From positions 2,728,001 to 2,792,000 of the forward strand of contig NZ_CP113264.1 of NCBI RefSeq assembly GCF_026642255.1: a DNA stretch of 64,000 nucleotides, written 5' to 3'. This DNA comes from Streptomonospora nanhaiensis. Lineage in GTDB: Bacteria > Actinomycetota > Actinomycetes > Streptosporangiales > Streptosporangiaceae. The position numbers and the translations under genes were made by a program. Each line of letters begins with the position of its first letter. Position 1 is the stretch's first letter. Shown here in pieces: positions 1-8,082 of the stretch. The notes below the pieces were generated by a model. The model did not search any database, was not told where the DNA came from, and saw only the letters and a list, made by a program, of their open reading frames with translations.

Positions 1-491
1 CCGATCGGGCGCACCGTCAGGGTTCCCGGGAAATCCCGGGGGAGAAGGCTGTACTGGTACACGACCCCCAGGTCCGCGCCCCCGGTCTGGAGGAGGGTGA
101 GCGCCTGCTCCGACTCGTGCTCGGTCAGCTGGACCTCGATGCCCGGGTGGTCCTGCCGCAGGCGCCGCAGGGCGGGAAGCACCACGGGCGCGGCGCTCGT
201 GTACATCACCAGGTCGACGCGGCCGACGGGTTCGCCCTCGCCCTCGAACTCGGCCCGGGCCGCCTCCACCCGCGCCAGGATGTCCACCGCGTGCTCCGCG
301 AGCCGCCGCCCCGCCGGCGTGAGGCGCACGCGGCGGCCGTCGGGCGCCAGGAGGGGGACGCCGGCCTCCTTCTCCAGGACGGCGAAGTGTTTGGAGACCG
401 CCGACGTGCTCATGCCTGTGACCTCGGACACTGCGGCCATCGTGCCCAGGCGCTCCAGTTCCACGAGCAGACCCAACCGGGTGAAATCCAT
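1..491 (-). CDS. LysR-family transcriptional regulator, C-terminus cut by window edge
   Basis: About 163 residues are visible, starting MDFTRLGLLVELERLG. An N-terminal winged helix-turn-helix occupies residues 1-60, with a recognition-helix region of the form TGMSTSAVSKHFAVLE. The start of the LysR substrate-binding domain follows (VDLVMYTSAAPVVLPALRRL), and the frame runs off the left edge. LysR proteins bind DNA as tetramers and respond to a small effector. The gene is divergent from the EamA exporter with only about 35 bp between the starts, so it probably controls that exporter. The gap holds a CACGG/CCGTG inverted repeat (504-508 and 525-529) that could be the operator; this is inference. 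The ATG at 491 is the only sensible start ahead of the HTH. Confidence 0.85.
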   Translation of the reverse strand, partial: MDFTRLGLLVELERLGTMAAVSEVTGMSTSAVSKHFAVLEKEAGVPLLAPDGRRVRLTPAGRRLAEHAVDILARVEAARAEFEGEGEPVGRVDLVMYTSAAPVVLPALRRLRQDHPGIEVQLTEHESEQALTLLQTGGADLGVVYQYSLLPRDFPGTLTVRPI

Positions 492-526
492 CCACCGAAA
501 CTACACGGTCCATCAACCATCGGTCC

Positions 527-1624
527 GTGGACAGAAACGAACCTCTCGGATCCAATGGTCGGGTGATCCCCTCATTCGTGTCCTCGCTGCGCCGTGCCCG
601 CTTCCAGGTCCCGGCGCCGGTCATGCTGCTCATCGGCATGTTCACCCTGCACACCGGCAGCGCCCTGGCCGTCACCGCGTTCGCGCACGCCAGTCCCGCC
701 ACCGTCACCTGGCTCAGGCTGACGTGGGCGGCGGTCCTGCTGCTGGCTCTCGGCGGTCGCTCCCTGTGGCGCGCCGTGCGCGCGGCGACGCCGCGCGAAC
801 TGGGGGCCGTGGTGATCCTGGGCACGGCGAGCGCGGGGATGATGCTGTTCTACTCCGAGGCGACGGCGCGGATCGAGCTCGGCGCCGCCACCTCGATCGA
901 GTTCCTGGGCACCCTCGTCGTGGCCGTGGCCGCCATGCGCCGCCGGCGCGAACTCGTGTGGATCGCCGCGGCCGTGCTCGGCGTGCTCTGCCTCACCCGG
1001 CCCTGGCGGGGGGACCTCGACCTGGCCGGGGTCGGCTTCGCCCTGGCGGGGGCGGTCTGCGTGGTCGCCTACATCGTGCTGACCCAGAGGGTGGGCGCCG
1101 GCTTCGGGGCCGTCCACGGCCTGGCGCTGGCCATGACGGTGGGATCGCTGGTCAGCGCACCCTTCGGGGCGCCTGCCGTCTTCGCCGCCCCGGACGTGGA
1201 CCTGATCCTGTTCACGCTGGTGATCGCGCTGCTCTTCCCGATGGTGCCGTTCCTGCTGGAGATGGTCGCGCTCCAGCGGATGGGCCGGACCGCCTACAGC
1301 ACCTTCTCCAGCCTGGAGCCCGCGGTCAGCCTGGTGATGGGCCTGGTCGTCATCGGCCAGGCGCCCGTGGCCGTGCAGGTCGTGGGCATGGCGCTGGTGG
1401 TGGTCGCCGGGGTGGGGGCGGCCCGGGGTGACCGGAGCGACCGGCCCGCGGCGCCCGGCCCGGAGGCCGTGCGCCGGAGCCGGGCGGGGGAGGGCGTCCC
1501 CGGATCGTCGGCGGGGCCTCCCGCCGAGGGCCGGGACGTGCCCGTGCTCCCGGCCGGTCGCGGGACCCCGGAGGCGGAGCAGGCGGAGGCACCCGGGTCC
1601 CGAGAGTCCGACCGGGCCGCCTGA
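527..1624 (+). CDS. EamA/DMT-superfamily transporter (RhtA-like exporter)
   Basis: A 365-residue inner-membrane protein with about ten hydrophobic helices in two EamA repeats, starting VMLLIGMFTLHTGSALAV. It resembles the RhtA/YddG-type amino-acid and metabolite exporters, which are normally about 290 residues. The extra length is a C-terminal tail of about 75 residues rich in Pro, Gly, Arg and Glu with no membrane segment, probably cytosolic and disordered. The start is uncertain. GTG at 527 overlaps a candidate operator and lacks a clear ribosome site, and GTG at 563 would remove 12 residues. It diverges from a LysR gene, the usual arrangement for an effector-controlled exporter. The substrate cannot be deduced. 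Confidence 0.85.
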   Translation: MDRNEPLGSNGRVIPSFVSSLRRARFQVPAPVMLLIGMFTLHTGSALAVTAFAHASPATVTWLRLTWAAVLLLALGGRSLWRAVRAATPRELGAVVILGTASAGMMLFYSEATARIELGAATSIEFLGTLVVAVAAMRRRRELVWIAAAVLGVLCLTRPWRGDLDLAGVGFALAGAVCVVAYIVLTQRVGAGFGAVHGLALAMTVGSLVSAPFGAPAVFAAPDVDLILFTLVIALLFPMVPFLLEMVALQRMGRTAYSTFSSLEPAVSLVMGLVVIGQAPVAVQVVGMALVVVAGVGAARGDRSDRPAAPGPEAVRRSRAGEGVPGSSAGPPAEGRDVPVLPAGRGTPEAEQAEAPGSRESDRAA

Positions 1625-1684
1625 ACCCCGGGAACGCCGGAGGGCCACCGCCCGTCCGGGCGGCGGCCCCTGGGCCTGCCGTGC

Positions 1685-1966
1685 TCACCGATGGCCGCCG
1701 GTCCGCTCCTCTCGGAGTGCGAAGACGTCTCCGGCGCGGAAGAACCGCACACCGCGCGGGTTCCTCGCGCAGACGAGGTGTCCGCGGTCCGACCAGCGCC
1801 TGACCGTGGAGACCCCGACCCCCAGGGCCAGGGCGGCCTCCCCGGTGAACAGGTAGAAGTCGGGCCCGGTGGCGAGGATCTCCTCCAGGTCGTACCGGTG
1901 GTTCACCGCCGGCTGCGGGGTAGCGAACGCCGTGGCTTCCTTGGTCGACTTGCGTGCTGGTTCCAT
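1685..1966 (-). CDS. Small MerR/excisionase-type helix-turn-helix protein
   Basis: A 93-residue protein whose C-terminal half carries an excisionase/BldC-like winged HTH: FLFTGEAALALGVGVSTVRRW, then a DRGHLVCARNPRGVRFF wing. No effector domain is visible, so it would act as a small DNA-binding protein. GGAGG lies almost against the ATG at 1966 (one-base spacer), so either the true start is elsewhere or translation uses another site. The frame continues upstream to 2056 without a better start. It is divergent from the XRE/DUF397 pair; the roughly 90-bp gap must carry both promoters. A regulatory link with that pair is inferred from position only. Confidence 0.65.
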   Translation of the reverse strand: MEPARKSTKEATAFATPQPAVNHRYDLEEILATGPDFYLFTGEAALALGVGVSTVRRWSDRGHLVCARNPRGVRFFRAGDVFALREERTGGHR

Positions 1967-2055
1967 GCCTCCAAAGTGGCCTCTGCCGGTCAAGTTGCTC
2001 CACTGATCGACGAGTTTCGGGATACGCCGGACACGCGGCTGGAAGGCGTTCCACA

Positions 2056-2805
2056 ATGATTCCTGTGAAGCCTCCTCACTTCCCCGATGTGCTCCGCCGC
2101 CACCTCCAGATCAGCGGGATGACGCAGGCCGCGCTGTCCTCGCACTCGCGTGTCTCTCAGGCGTCCTTGTCCCGGTATCTCTCCGGAAAGACGAATCCGA
2201 CGCGGGGGGCGGTGGACGCCCTGGATCAAGCTCTGGAGGCGAACGGCGCCGTCCTCGCGGCGTGGAAGAAGGAGGTCAGGGATGACCTTCCTCCGTTCCT
2301 GAGGGATGTCGACACCTTGGAGAGGGAGGCGCTTCGGATTGATCTCATCTCACCGGTCACGGTTCCGGGCTTGTTGTGGTGCCAGGCATATGCGCGTCTG
2401 GTGTACCGCGCTGGTAGAAAAGTCCGGGACGTCGAACGTCTCGCGCAGTTGCGGTCCGAGCGCTTAGGGCACCTGTCCTCAGATATTTGGGCGGTTTTTC
2501 CCGTGACGGCATTGACGGGTGTTCCGGACGCGGTTCGTGCTGATCAAGTCAAGCACCTGCTGTCACTCCCGGAATGGGTGTCACTTCACCTGGTCCCGGA
2601 GAAGAGTCTTCTTCTGGGTATCCCTGGCCCGATCATGGTGTTCCAGCTCCGGGACGGTCGACATGTCGTGACGAGTGACCACTTGGAGGGGAATCAGGTC
2701 TATGGAGACGCAGTTCTTCCCAGGGTGACCGAGTTGCTCCGAGACGCGTACGCGCTAGCGTTGCCCCACAAGACCACCCGTGAACTGCTGGGGGAACTGC
2801 TGTGA
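2056..2805 (+). CDS. XRE-family regulator with DUF5753 (Scr1-type antitoxin-like)
   Basis: A 249-residue protein. Residues 10-60 are an XRE/Cro HTH (MTQAALSSHSRVSQASLSRY). The remainder is the DUF5753 domain, recognisable from ISPVTVPGLLWCQAYARLV, the VRADQVKHLLSLPEWVSLHL core and a C-terminal helix. These regulators pair with DUF397 proteins across actinomycetes and are annotated as Scr1-family toxin-antitoxin-like pairs; several members affect sporulation or secondary metabolism. ATG at 2056 is chosen because GGAAGG lies about 10 bases upstream and the HTH begins soon after. The stop overlaps the next start (GTGA), so translation is coupled. Codon use is slightly less GC-biased than in flanking genes. 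Confidence 0.9.
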   Translation: MIPVKPPHFPDVLRRHLQISGMTQAALSSHSRVSQASLSRYLSGKTNPTRGAVDALDQALEANGAVLAAWKKEVRDDLPPFLRDVDTLEREALRIDLISPVTVPGLLWCQAYARLVYRAGRKVRDVERLAQLRSERLGHLSSDIWAVFPVTALTGVPDAVRADQVKHLLSLPEWVSLHLVPEKSLLLGIPGPIMVFQLRDGRHVVTSDHLEGNQVYGDAVLPRVTELLRDAYALALPHKTTRELLGELL

Positions 2806-2972
2806 CTGCTGACTGGTTCAAATCCTCCTACTCCGCGAACAGTGGGGCCTGTGTGGAGGCTCGTCTCTCCGGGATCGGGGCGGACGTCCGCGACACGCAG
2901 AACCGCGATGCGGGAACCCTCTCCTTCCCCTCCGGCGAGTGGCGCGCGCTACTGGCGGCCGAGGCCCGGTAG
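2802..2972 (+). CDS. DUF397 domain protein
   Basis: A 56-residue protein starting at GTG 2802, inside the stop of the XRE gene (4-bp GTGA overlap). It has the DUF397 pattern: ADWFKSSYSANSGACVEARL, then VRDTQNRDAGTLSFP and a terminal SGEWRALLAAEAR. DUF397 proteins are the small partners of Scr1-type XRE regulators; the biochemical function is unresolved, with toxin-like and regulatory roles both proposed. The tight coupling supports equimolar production with the regulator. The gene is short but its domain and position make it convincing. Confidence 0.9.
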   Translation: MTADWFKSSYSANSGACVEARLSGIGADVRDTQNRDAGTLSFPSGEWRALLAAEAR

Positions 2973-3244
2973 TCGCCGCCCCGAGACCGTGCCCGCCCGG
3001 TCGTCCGACCGGGCGGGGGTATCGGCGGGGTCCGCTTCCAGGGGTTTCCGCGCACCGGACAAACTGTGATACGCACCACTTCTGAGGTGTGAGAGCTGCC
3101 CGATTCGGCCGGAAACCGGCTGTCATCGCGCCGCCACAGCCCATCTGAGCAGCGAAGACCGTCACGTTGCGTACGGGAACGGGCTCTGAGCTGGGATTTC
3201 CCCTCGCGTATCGGACAGTCCGAATGCACTAGCTTGGTGCGATC

Positions 3245-5047
3245 ATGGCCGCGAAATCTGATCTCGAACTCCTGCGCGCCCACGAACCCGTGCTCATGTG
3301 CACGAAGGGGGAACTCTTCTTCCCCACCGACGTGGACGCCTACGTACGCAACTGCAGCCTGTGGATCGAGGAGCCCGGCGGACGCGAACGCGTCCTGGTC
3401 CCCGCGGGGGAGCTGACCCTCGACCGTCTGTCCCAGGCCGAGGAGGAGTGGCCCGAGCGCCACAAGCACCTCCGCTTCGTCCAGGAGGAGACCCTGCGCG
3501 AGGAGGCCCGGCGCTACAAGGGGGTCGCCCGCTCGGTCATCCCCAAGAGCGGCCGCCTCGCCGCCGTCGGCGTCCTGGGCCGGGTCCTCGACATCCTCAT
3601 GAAGCTCTCCCTGCTCATCCGGGGCGCCGTCCCCGGCGGCGTCACCTTCGCGGCGGTGACCCGGTACCGGGAGCGCGTCGACAACGGCGGCGCCACCTAC
3701 TACGGCCGGGTGTCCCGCGAGGGCGGCTACATCATCCTCCAGTACTGGTTCTTCTACGCGATGAACGACTGGCGGACCATCTACGGCGGGGTCAACGACC
3801 ACGAGGCCGACTGGGAGCGCGTCACCGTCTACGCCGTCGAGAACCCCGACGGCACCACGCGCCCCGTCTGGGTCGGCGCCTCCTCGCACGAGTACCACGG
3901 CGACGACCTGAGGCGCAGCTGGAACGACCCGGACCTGCACCGGGACGGCGACCACCCGATGGTCTACGTCGGCGCGGGATCGCATTCCCACCAGATGCTC
4001 CCCGGCGACTACCTCATCCAGGTGGACCCCTCCTTCCTGCGCGGCATCATCCGCGTCTGGCAGTGGATCGCGCACCGCGTCTTCCGCGCGGACAGCGCGA
4101 TCAACCGCCACGGCATCGGCGTCCCCTTCGTCGACTACGCGCGCGGCGACGGCGAACGCCTCGGCCCCGGCGGCGACCGCGAGTGGTACGCCGTCCTGAT
4201 CGACGACGACACCCCCTGGCTGAAGGGCTTCCGCGGTCTGTGGGGGCGCGACACCCGCGACTTCTTCGACGGGGAGCGCGCGCCCAGCGGCCCCCGCTAC
4301 GAGCGCGACGGCACCATCCGCCGCTCGTGGGCGGACCCGCTGGCCTGGGTCGGCCTCCAGAAGGTGGCGCCTACCGAGGCCGCCGCCCGCGCCGAGCTCC
4401 GCTCCCACGTGGGCGTCCTGGACGAGCGCCTGCGCGAGATGGACGCCGACGTCCTGCGCCGCCGCCACGAGCTGCGCCAGCTCGACTCCGCCCGCATGGC
4501 CCTGTCCCGGGAGGCGCACTCCCGGCCGCGCGCCCGCGAGTACACCGAGCAGATCGAGGCCCTGGAGGAGGAGCTGGCCCAGGTCTACGAGAAGCGCGTG
4601 CTGACCGCGGACGAACGGGACACCCACCTCCGGGCCCTGGCCTCCGAGACGCCCCTGGTGCCCACGCCGACCGGGCACCTCAAGGCCCCGCACCTGCCGT
4701 ACTCCTCCGGCCAGCAGCGCACCGCCCGCTTCCTGCACCTGTGGGTGGCCCTGAGCACCCCGCTCCTGCTGGTGTCCCTGGCCCTGCCCATGTTCCTGCT
4801 GGACGGGCAGTTCACGCTCTACGCGATGCTCGGGGTCGTGGTGGCCTTCGCCGCCGTCGACTCGGTCGCCCGCCGCAAGTTCGTCCAGTACCTCACCGGT
4901 CTGGCGATCGCGGCCTTCGTGATCGGGATCGCCGTCGGGATCGTGGCCGCGTTCATCGCCGACTGGCGGATCGCGATCGCCGTCCCCATCGCGGTCATCG
5001 TGGTGCTCCTGCTCGTGGTCAACATCCGCGAACTCCTGCGCCGCTGA
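3245..5047 (+). CDS. VPS62-like protein with coiled coil and C-terminal membrane domain
   Basis: A 600-residue protein of unknown function. Residues about 140-350 resemble the VPS62 (DUF946) fold: IILQYWFFYAMNDWRTIYGG, NDHEADWERVTVYAV, SSHEYHGDD and a VYVGAGSHSHQ motif. The conserved acidic and His residues suggest a hydrolase-like or metal-binding pocket, which is inference. A heptad-rich segment (about 380-450) looks coiled-coil. The last 110 residues hold about four hydrophobic helices (LLLVSLALPMFLLDG, FTLYAMLGVVVAFAAVD, LAIAAFVIGIAVGIVAAFIA, VPIAVIVVLLLVVNI). The bulk of the protein would therefore be a soluble domain tethered to the membrane; no N-terminal signal is seen. A strong terminator follows. 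The VPS62 match is by pattern and should be confirmed. Confidence 0.75.
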   Translation: MAAKSDLELLRAHEPVLMCTKGELFFPTDVDAYVRNCSLWIEEPGGRERVLVPAGELTLDRLSQAEEEWPERHKHLRFVQEETLREEARRYKGVARSVIPKSGRLAAVGVLGRVLDILMKLSLLIRGAVPGGVTFAAVTRYRERVDNGGATYYGRVSREGGYIILQYWFFYAMNDWRTIYGGVNDHEADWERVTVYAVENPDGTTRPVWVGASSHEYHGDDLRRSWNDPDLHRDGDHPMVYVGAGSHSHQMLPGDYLIQVDPSFLRGIIRVWQWIAHRVFRADSAINRHGIGVPFVDYARGDGERLGPGGDREWYAVLIDDDTPWLKGFRGLWGRDTRDFFDGERAPSGPRYERDGTIRRSWADPLAWVGLQKVAPTEAAARAELRSHVGVLDERLREMDADVLRRRHELRQLDSARMALSREAHSRPRAREYTEQIEALEEELAQVYEKRVLTADERDTHLRALASETPLVPTPTGHLKAPHLPYSSGQQRTARFLHLWVALSTPLLLVSLALPMFLLDGQFTLYAMLGVVVAFAAVDSVARRKFVQYLTGLAIAAFVIGIAVGIVAAFIADWRIAIAVPIAVIVVLLLVVNIRELLRR

Positions 5048-5051
5048 CCCT

Positions 5052-5083
5052 CCCGCCCCCGCGGCCCCCGCCGCGGGGGCGGG
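5052..5083 (+). terminator. Intrinsic terminator after the VPS62-like gene
   Basis: A perfect 13-bp GC stem (5052-5064 with 5071-5083) and six-base loop begin five bases after the stop codon. There is no T-tract, as is common for actinomycete terminators. Confidence 0.7.
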
Positions 5084-5182
5084 GCGCTCCCCTCGTGCGC
5101 CCGCCGTCCGGGCCCGGGGAGCTTCCTGGGCTTCCCGGGAGCCGCGGTTGGCGCCGGGGCCCCGCGCGGGGACGATGGGGGT

Positions 5183-5836
5183 ATGAGCGACGCGTTGTTC
5201 GGCTCCCCGCCGGTGGAGGTGGCCCCCGGCGCCGTGCACCTGCCCGGATGGCTGGACGGGGACGCCCAGGCCGACCTGGTCCGCCGCTGCCGCGACTGGG
5301 CCCGAGGCCCCGCCGGGATGCGCCGGCACCCGATGCCCCGCGGAGGGGTGATGAGCGTTCAGATGGTCGGGCTCGGCTGGCACTGGCAGCCCTACTCCTA
5401 CTCCCGCACCCTCCCCGACGGCACCCCCGTCCGGCCCTTCCCGGCGGTCCTCGCCGACCTGGCCGCCCGCGCGGTCGGGGCCGCCTACGGCGCCCCGCCC
5501 GGGCCCGGCGCCGACCCCTACGACGTGGCGCTGGTCAACTTCTACGACGCCGACGCCCGCATGGGCATGCACCAGGACAGGGACGAGCTCTCCCGCGAAC
5601 CCGTCGTCTCCCTCAGCCTCGGCGACACCTGCGTCTTCCGCTTCGGCAACACCGAGACCCGCACCCGCCCCTACACCGACGTCGAACTGCGCAGCGGCGA
5701 CCTCTTCGTCTTCGGCGGCCCCTCCCGCATGGCCTACCACGGCGTTCCGCGCACCCGGCCGGGAACCGCCCCGCCCTCCCTCGGGCTGGCCGGACGGCTC
5801 AACATCACCGTCCGCGCCTCCGGCCTGGAGGGCTGA
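5183..5836 (+). CDS. alkB: AlkB-type Fe(II)/2-oxoglutarate DNA/RNA dealkylase
   Basis: A 217-residue member of the AlkB family, which removes methyl and other alkyl lesions from bases by oxidative demethylation. The iron triad is visible: H130 and D132 in MGMHQDRDE, and H186 in RMAYHGVPR. The 2-oxoglutarate-binding Arg residues lie in RTRPGTAP and GRLNITVR near the C-terminus, and NFYDADARMG (119-128) matches the family core. Length fits bacterial AlkB. ATG at 5183 is spaced well from GGGGG upstream. The gene stands alone between a terminator and corA, with no ada or alkA homologue nearby, so regulation as part of an adaptive response cannot be inferred. Confidence 0.92.
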   Translation: MSDALFGSPPVEVAPGAVHLPGWLDGDAQADLVRRCRDWARGPAGMRRHPMPRGGVMSVQMVGLGWHWQPYSYSRTLPDGTPVRPFPAVLADLAARAVGAAYGAPPGPGADPYDVALVNFYDADARMGMHQDRDELSREPVVSLSLGDTCVFRFGNTETRTRPYTDVELRSGDLFVFGGPSRMAYHGVPRTRPGTAPPSLGLAGRLNITVRASGLEG

Positions 5837-5933
5837 CCGCTCCCGGTTCGCCCGGGCGTGGCGTGTCGGCGCGCCCCGGCCCCCGCGCCCCGCCAGGATC
5901 GGGCACAGTACCCACCGCCCGGGAGGGAAGCCC

Positions 5934-7019
5934 ATGCACGACTCCTCGCCCGAACGCGTGATGGCCCTGGGCCACGAGGCCGCCCGACTGCCGGCCCGGG
6001 ACTCGCCGGGGACCGTCCGCGCCGTCCTCTACCGCGACGGGCGCCGGGAGCGCGAGGCCGACTCCGTCGAGGAGGCCCGCCGGGCCCTCGCCCGCGACAG
6101 CGGGCTCATGGCCTGGATCAGCATGGACGAGCCCGACCAGGAGCAGCTCACCGACACCGCCCGGCACTTCTCCCTTCCCAGGCTCGCCCTGGAGGACGCC
6201 ATCGTCGCCCACCAGCGGCCCAAGGTGGAGACCTACGGCGACGTCCTGTTCGTCGTGCTGCGACCGGCGCACTACGACCGGGACCGGGAGGCCGTCCGGG
6301 TCGGCGAGCTCCACCTCTTCGGGGGCCGCGGCTTCGTCATCACCATCCGGCACCGGGGGCAGGTGGACGTCGAGGCCGTCCGGGGCCGCCTGGAGGCCGA
6401 GCCGCGGGTCCTCGCCCACGGTTCCCTGGCCGTCGTGCTCGCGGTGCTCGACAGGGTCGTGGACGCCTACGCGCCCGTCGTCTTCGACATCCAGGACGAC
6501 ATCGACGAGGTCGAGACCCAGGTCCTCGACGGCGACCCGGAGGCCTCGCGCCGCACCTACCGGCTCGCCCGCCAGGTCATCGTCCTGCACCGCGCGGTCG
6601 ACCCGCTCGACGTCGTCATGACCGACCTCATGGCGCTCATGGAGCGCCCCGAGGAGGCCGACCCGGGACCGCCCCACGCCTCCGCCGAGGCCCGGGGCAC
6701 GCTGCACAACCTCCTCCGCGACGTCGCCGACCACGTCAGCGCCGTGCGCGAGCACGCCGAGGGGTTCCGCCAGATCCTCCAGAACATCATGTCCGTCAAC
6801 AGCGCCCTCATCGACCAGGCCCAGAACGAGGCCATGAAGAAGGTCTCGTCCTGGGGCGGCATCCTGGTCGTGCCCACCCTCATCGCCTCCGCGTACGGCA
6901 TGAACATCCCGCCCCGGCCCGGGTTCGAGTGGATGTTCAGCTGGCCTCTGTCCCTCCTTCTGATGGCGCTCTCCAGCCTCAGCCTCTACGTTGTGTTCCG
7001 ACGCAACGGCTGGCTGTGA
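5934..7019 (+). CDS. corA: CorA-family magnesium/cobalt transport protein
   Basis: A 361-residue CorA. An alpha/beta N-terminal cytosolic domain and long helices (residues about 170-310) lead to two C-terminal membrane helices. The diagnostic YGMN motif is at about residue 322, after ILVVPTLIASAYG, and WPLSLLLMALSSLSLYVVF forms the last helix with a short basic tail. CorA works as a homopentamer importing Mg2+ down its gradient. The ATG at 5934 follows GGGAGGGAAG. The methyltransferase start is only 12 bp downstream, so the two may be cotranscribed. No riboswitch-like leader is evident in the roughly 95 bp upstream. Confidence 0.95.
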   Translation: MHDSSPERVMALGHEAARLPARDSPGTVRAVLYRDGRREREADSVEEARRALARDSGLMAWISMDEPDQEQLTDTARHFSLPRLALEDAIVAHQRPKVETYGDVLFVVLRPAHYDRDREAVRVGELHLFGGRGFVITIRHRGQVDVEAVRGRLEAEPRVLAHGSLAVVLAVLDRVVDAYAPVVFDIQDDIDEVETQVLDGDPEASRRTYRLARQVIVLHRAVDPLDVVMTDLMALMERPEEADPGPPHASAEARGTLHNLLRDVADHVSAVREHAEGFRQILQNIMSVNSALIDQAQNEAMKKVSSWGGILVVPTLIASAYGMNIPPRPGFEWMFSWPLSLLLMALSSLSLYVVFRRNGWL

Positions 7020-7031
7020 GGAGGGAACACG

Positions 7032-8048
7032 GTGCGCGACGGGGAATCCGCCGAACGCGAGGTGATCCGGCTGATGACGGGGGCGTGGGTGTCCAGGGCG
7101 GTCGCCACCGCCGTCGAGCTGGGGGTCCTGGACCGCCTCGGCGAGGGCCCGGCCGACACCGGCTCCCTGGCCGAGGGGCTCGGCCTGCACCCGGACCGGC
7201 TGGACCGCCTGCTGCGGCTGCTGGCGGCCGTGGGCGTGGTCCGCGAGCGCGACGGCCGCCACGAGCCCACCCGGGTCGGCTCCCACCTGCGCCGGGGCCA
7301 CCCCTCCGGGATGGCCGAACTCGCCCTGCTCTACGACAGCGACATGTTCGGCGACTCGTGGGAGCACCTGGCCGACGCCGTCCGCACGGGGCGGACCGCC
7401 TTCGGCGAGGCCCACGGCACCGACGTCTTCTCGTACCTGGAACGGCACCCCCGGGACGCGGAGCTCTACACCGCGGGCATGGCCGCGGGCGGCCGGTTCT
7501 CCACGCACATCCCCGACGTGTACGACTTCGGCGGGGTGCGCACGGTCGTCGACCTCGGGGGAGGGGCCGGCGAGCTCCTCGCCGCGGTCCTGGCCGCCGC
7601 CCCCGGCGCGCACGGCGTCCTGGTGGAGCGCCCGGCCGCGCTCGCCGCGGCCCGCGAGCGCCTCGGGGCGTTCGCGGACGCCGGACGGTGCGACCTGGTC
7701 GAGGCCGACTTCCGGGAAGGGGTCCCCGAGGGCGCCGACGTCTACCTGCTCAGCCGGGTGCTGCACAACTGGTCCGACGAGGACGCGCGCGGTCTGCTCC
7801 GCCACTGCCGCCGGTCCATGGCCCCCGGCGGCAGAGTGCTCGTCGCCGAACGCATCCTGCCCGACGAGGGCCGTCCCTGGCTGTCGCTGGTCCTGGACGT
7901 GCACATGATGGTGATGACCCCGGGGGCCGAGCGGACCGAGCGCGGCTACGAGGAACTGCTGCGCTCCGCCGGGCTCACCACGCGCGAGATCCTCGACCTG
8001 CCGCTGGAGATGCGGCTCCTCGTCGCCGGCCCCGTCCCGCAGCCATGA
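7032..8048 (+). CDS. SAM-dependent O-methyltransferase (plant-OMT/TcmN type)
   Basis: A 338-residue methyltransferase. The N-terminal dimerisation winged helix (residues 10-95) is typical of acetylserotonin/hydroxyindole-type O-methyltransferases. The SAM motif I is VVDLGGGAGELL at 172-183. LSRVLHNWSDEDARGLL, a class-specific segment containing the His of the catalytic region, is at about 237-253. GTG at 7032 has GAGGAGG immediately upstream. Relatives methylate phenolic or polyketide hydroxyls, but no biosynthetic genes flank it; it sits in a probable unit with corA. The substrate is unknown. Confidence 0.88.
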   Translation: MRDGESAEREVIRLMTGAWVSRAVATAVELGVLDRLGEGPADTGSLAEGLGLHPDRLDRLLRLLAAVGVVRERDGRHEPTRVGSHLRRGHPSGMAELALLYDSDMFGDSWEHLADAVRTGRTAFGEAHGTDVFSYLERHPRDAELYTAGMAAGGRFSTHIPDVYDFGGVRTVVDLGGGAGELLAAVLAAAPGAHGVLVERPAALAAARERLGAFADAGRCDLVEADFREGVPEGADVYLLSRVLHNWSDEDARGLLRHCRRSMAPGGRVLVAERILPDEGRPWLSLVLDVHMMVMTPGAERTERGYEELLRSAGLTTREILDLPLEMRLLVAGPVPQP

Positions 8049-8082
8049 CCATGGGGCGGGCCCTCCGCCCTCGCCCGTCCCG

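Noticed and set aside
2828-5935. A 1035-codon open frame on the minus strand
   Set aside because: It spans three unrelated plus-strand genes and a terminator; it results from high GC third positions.
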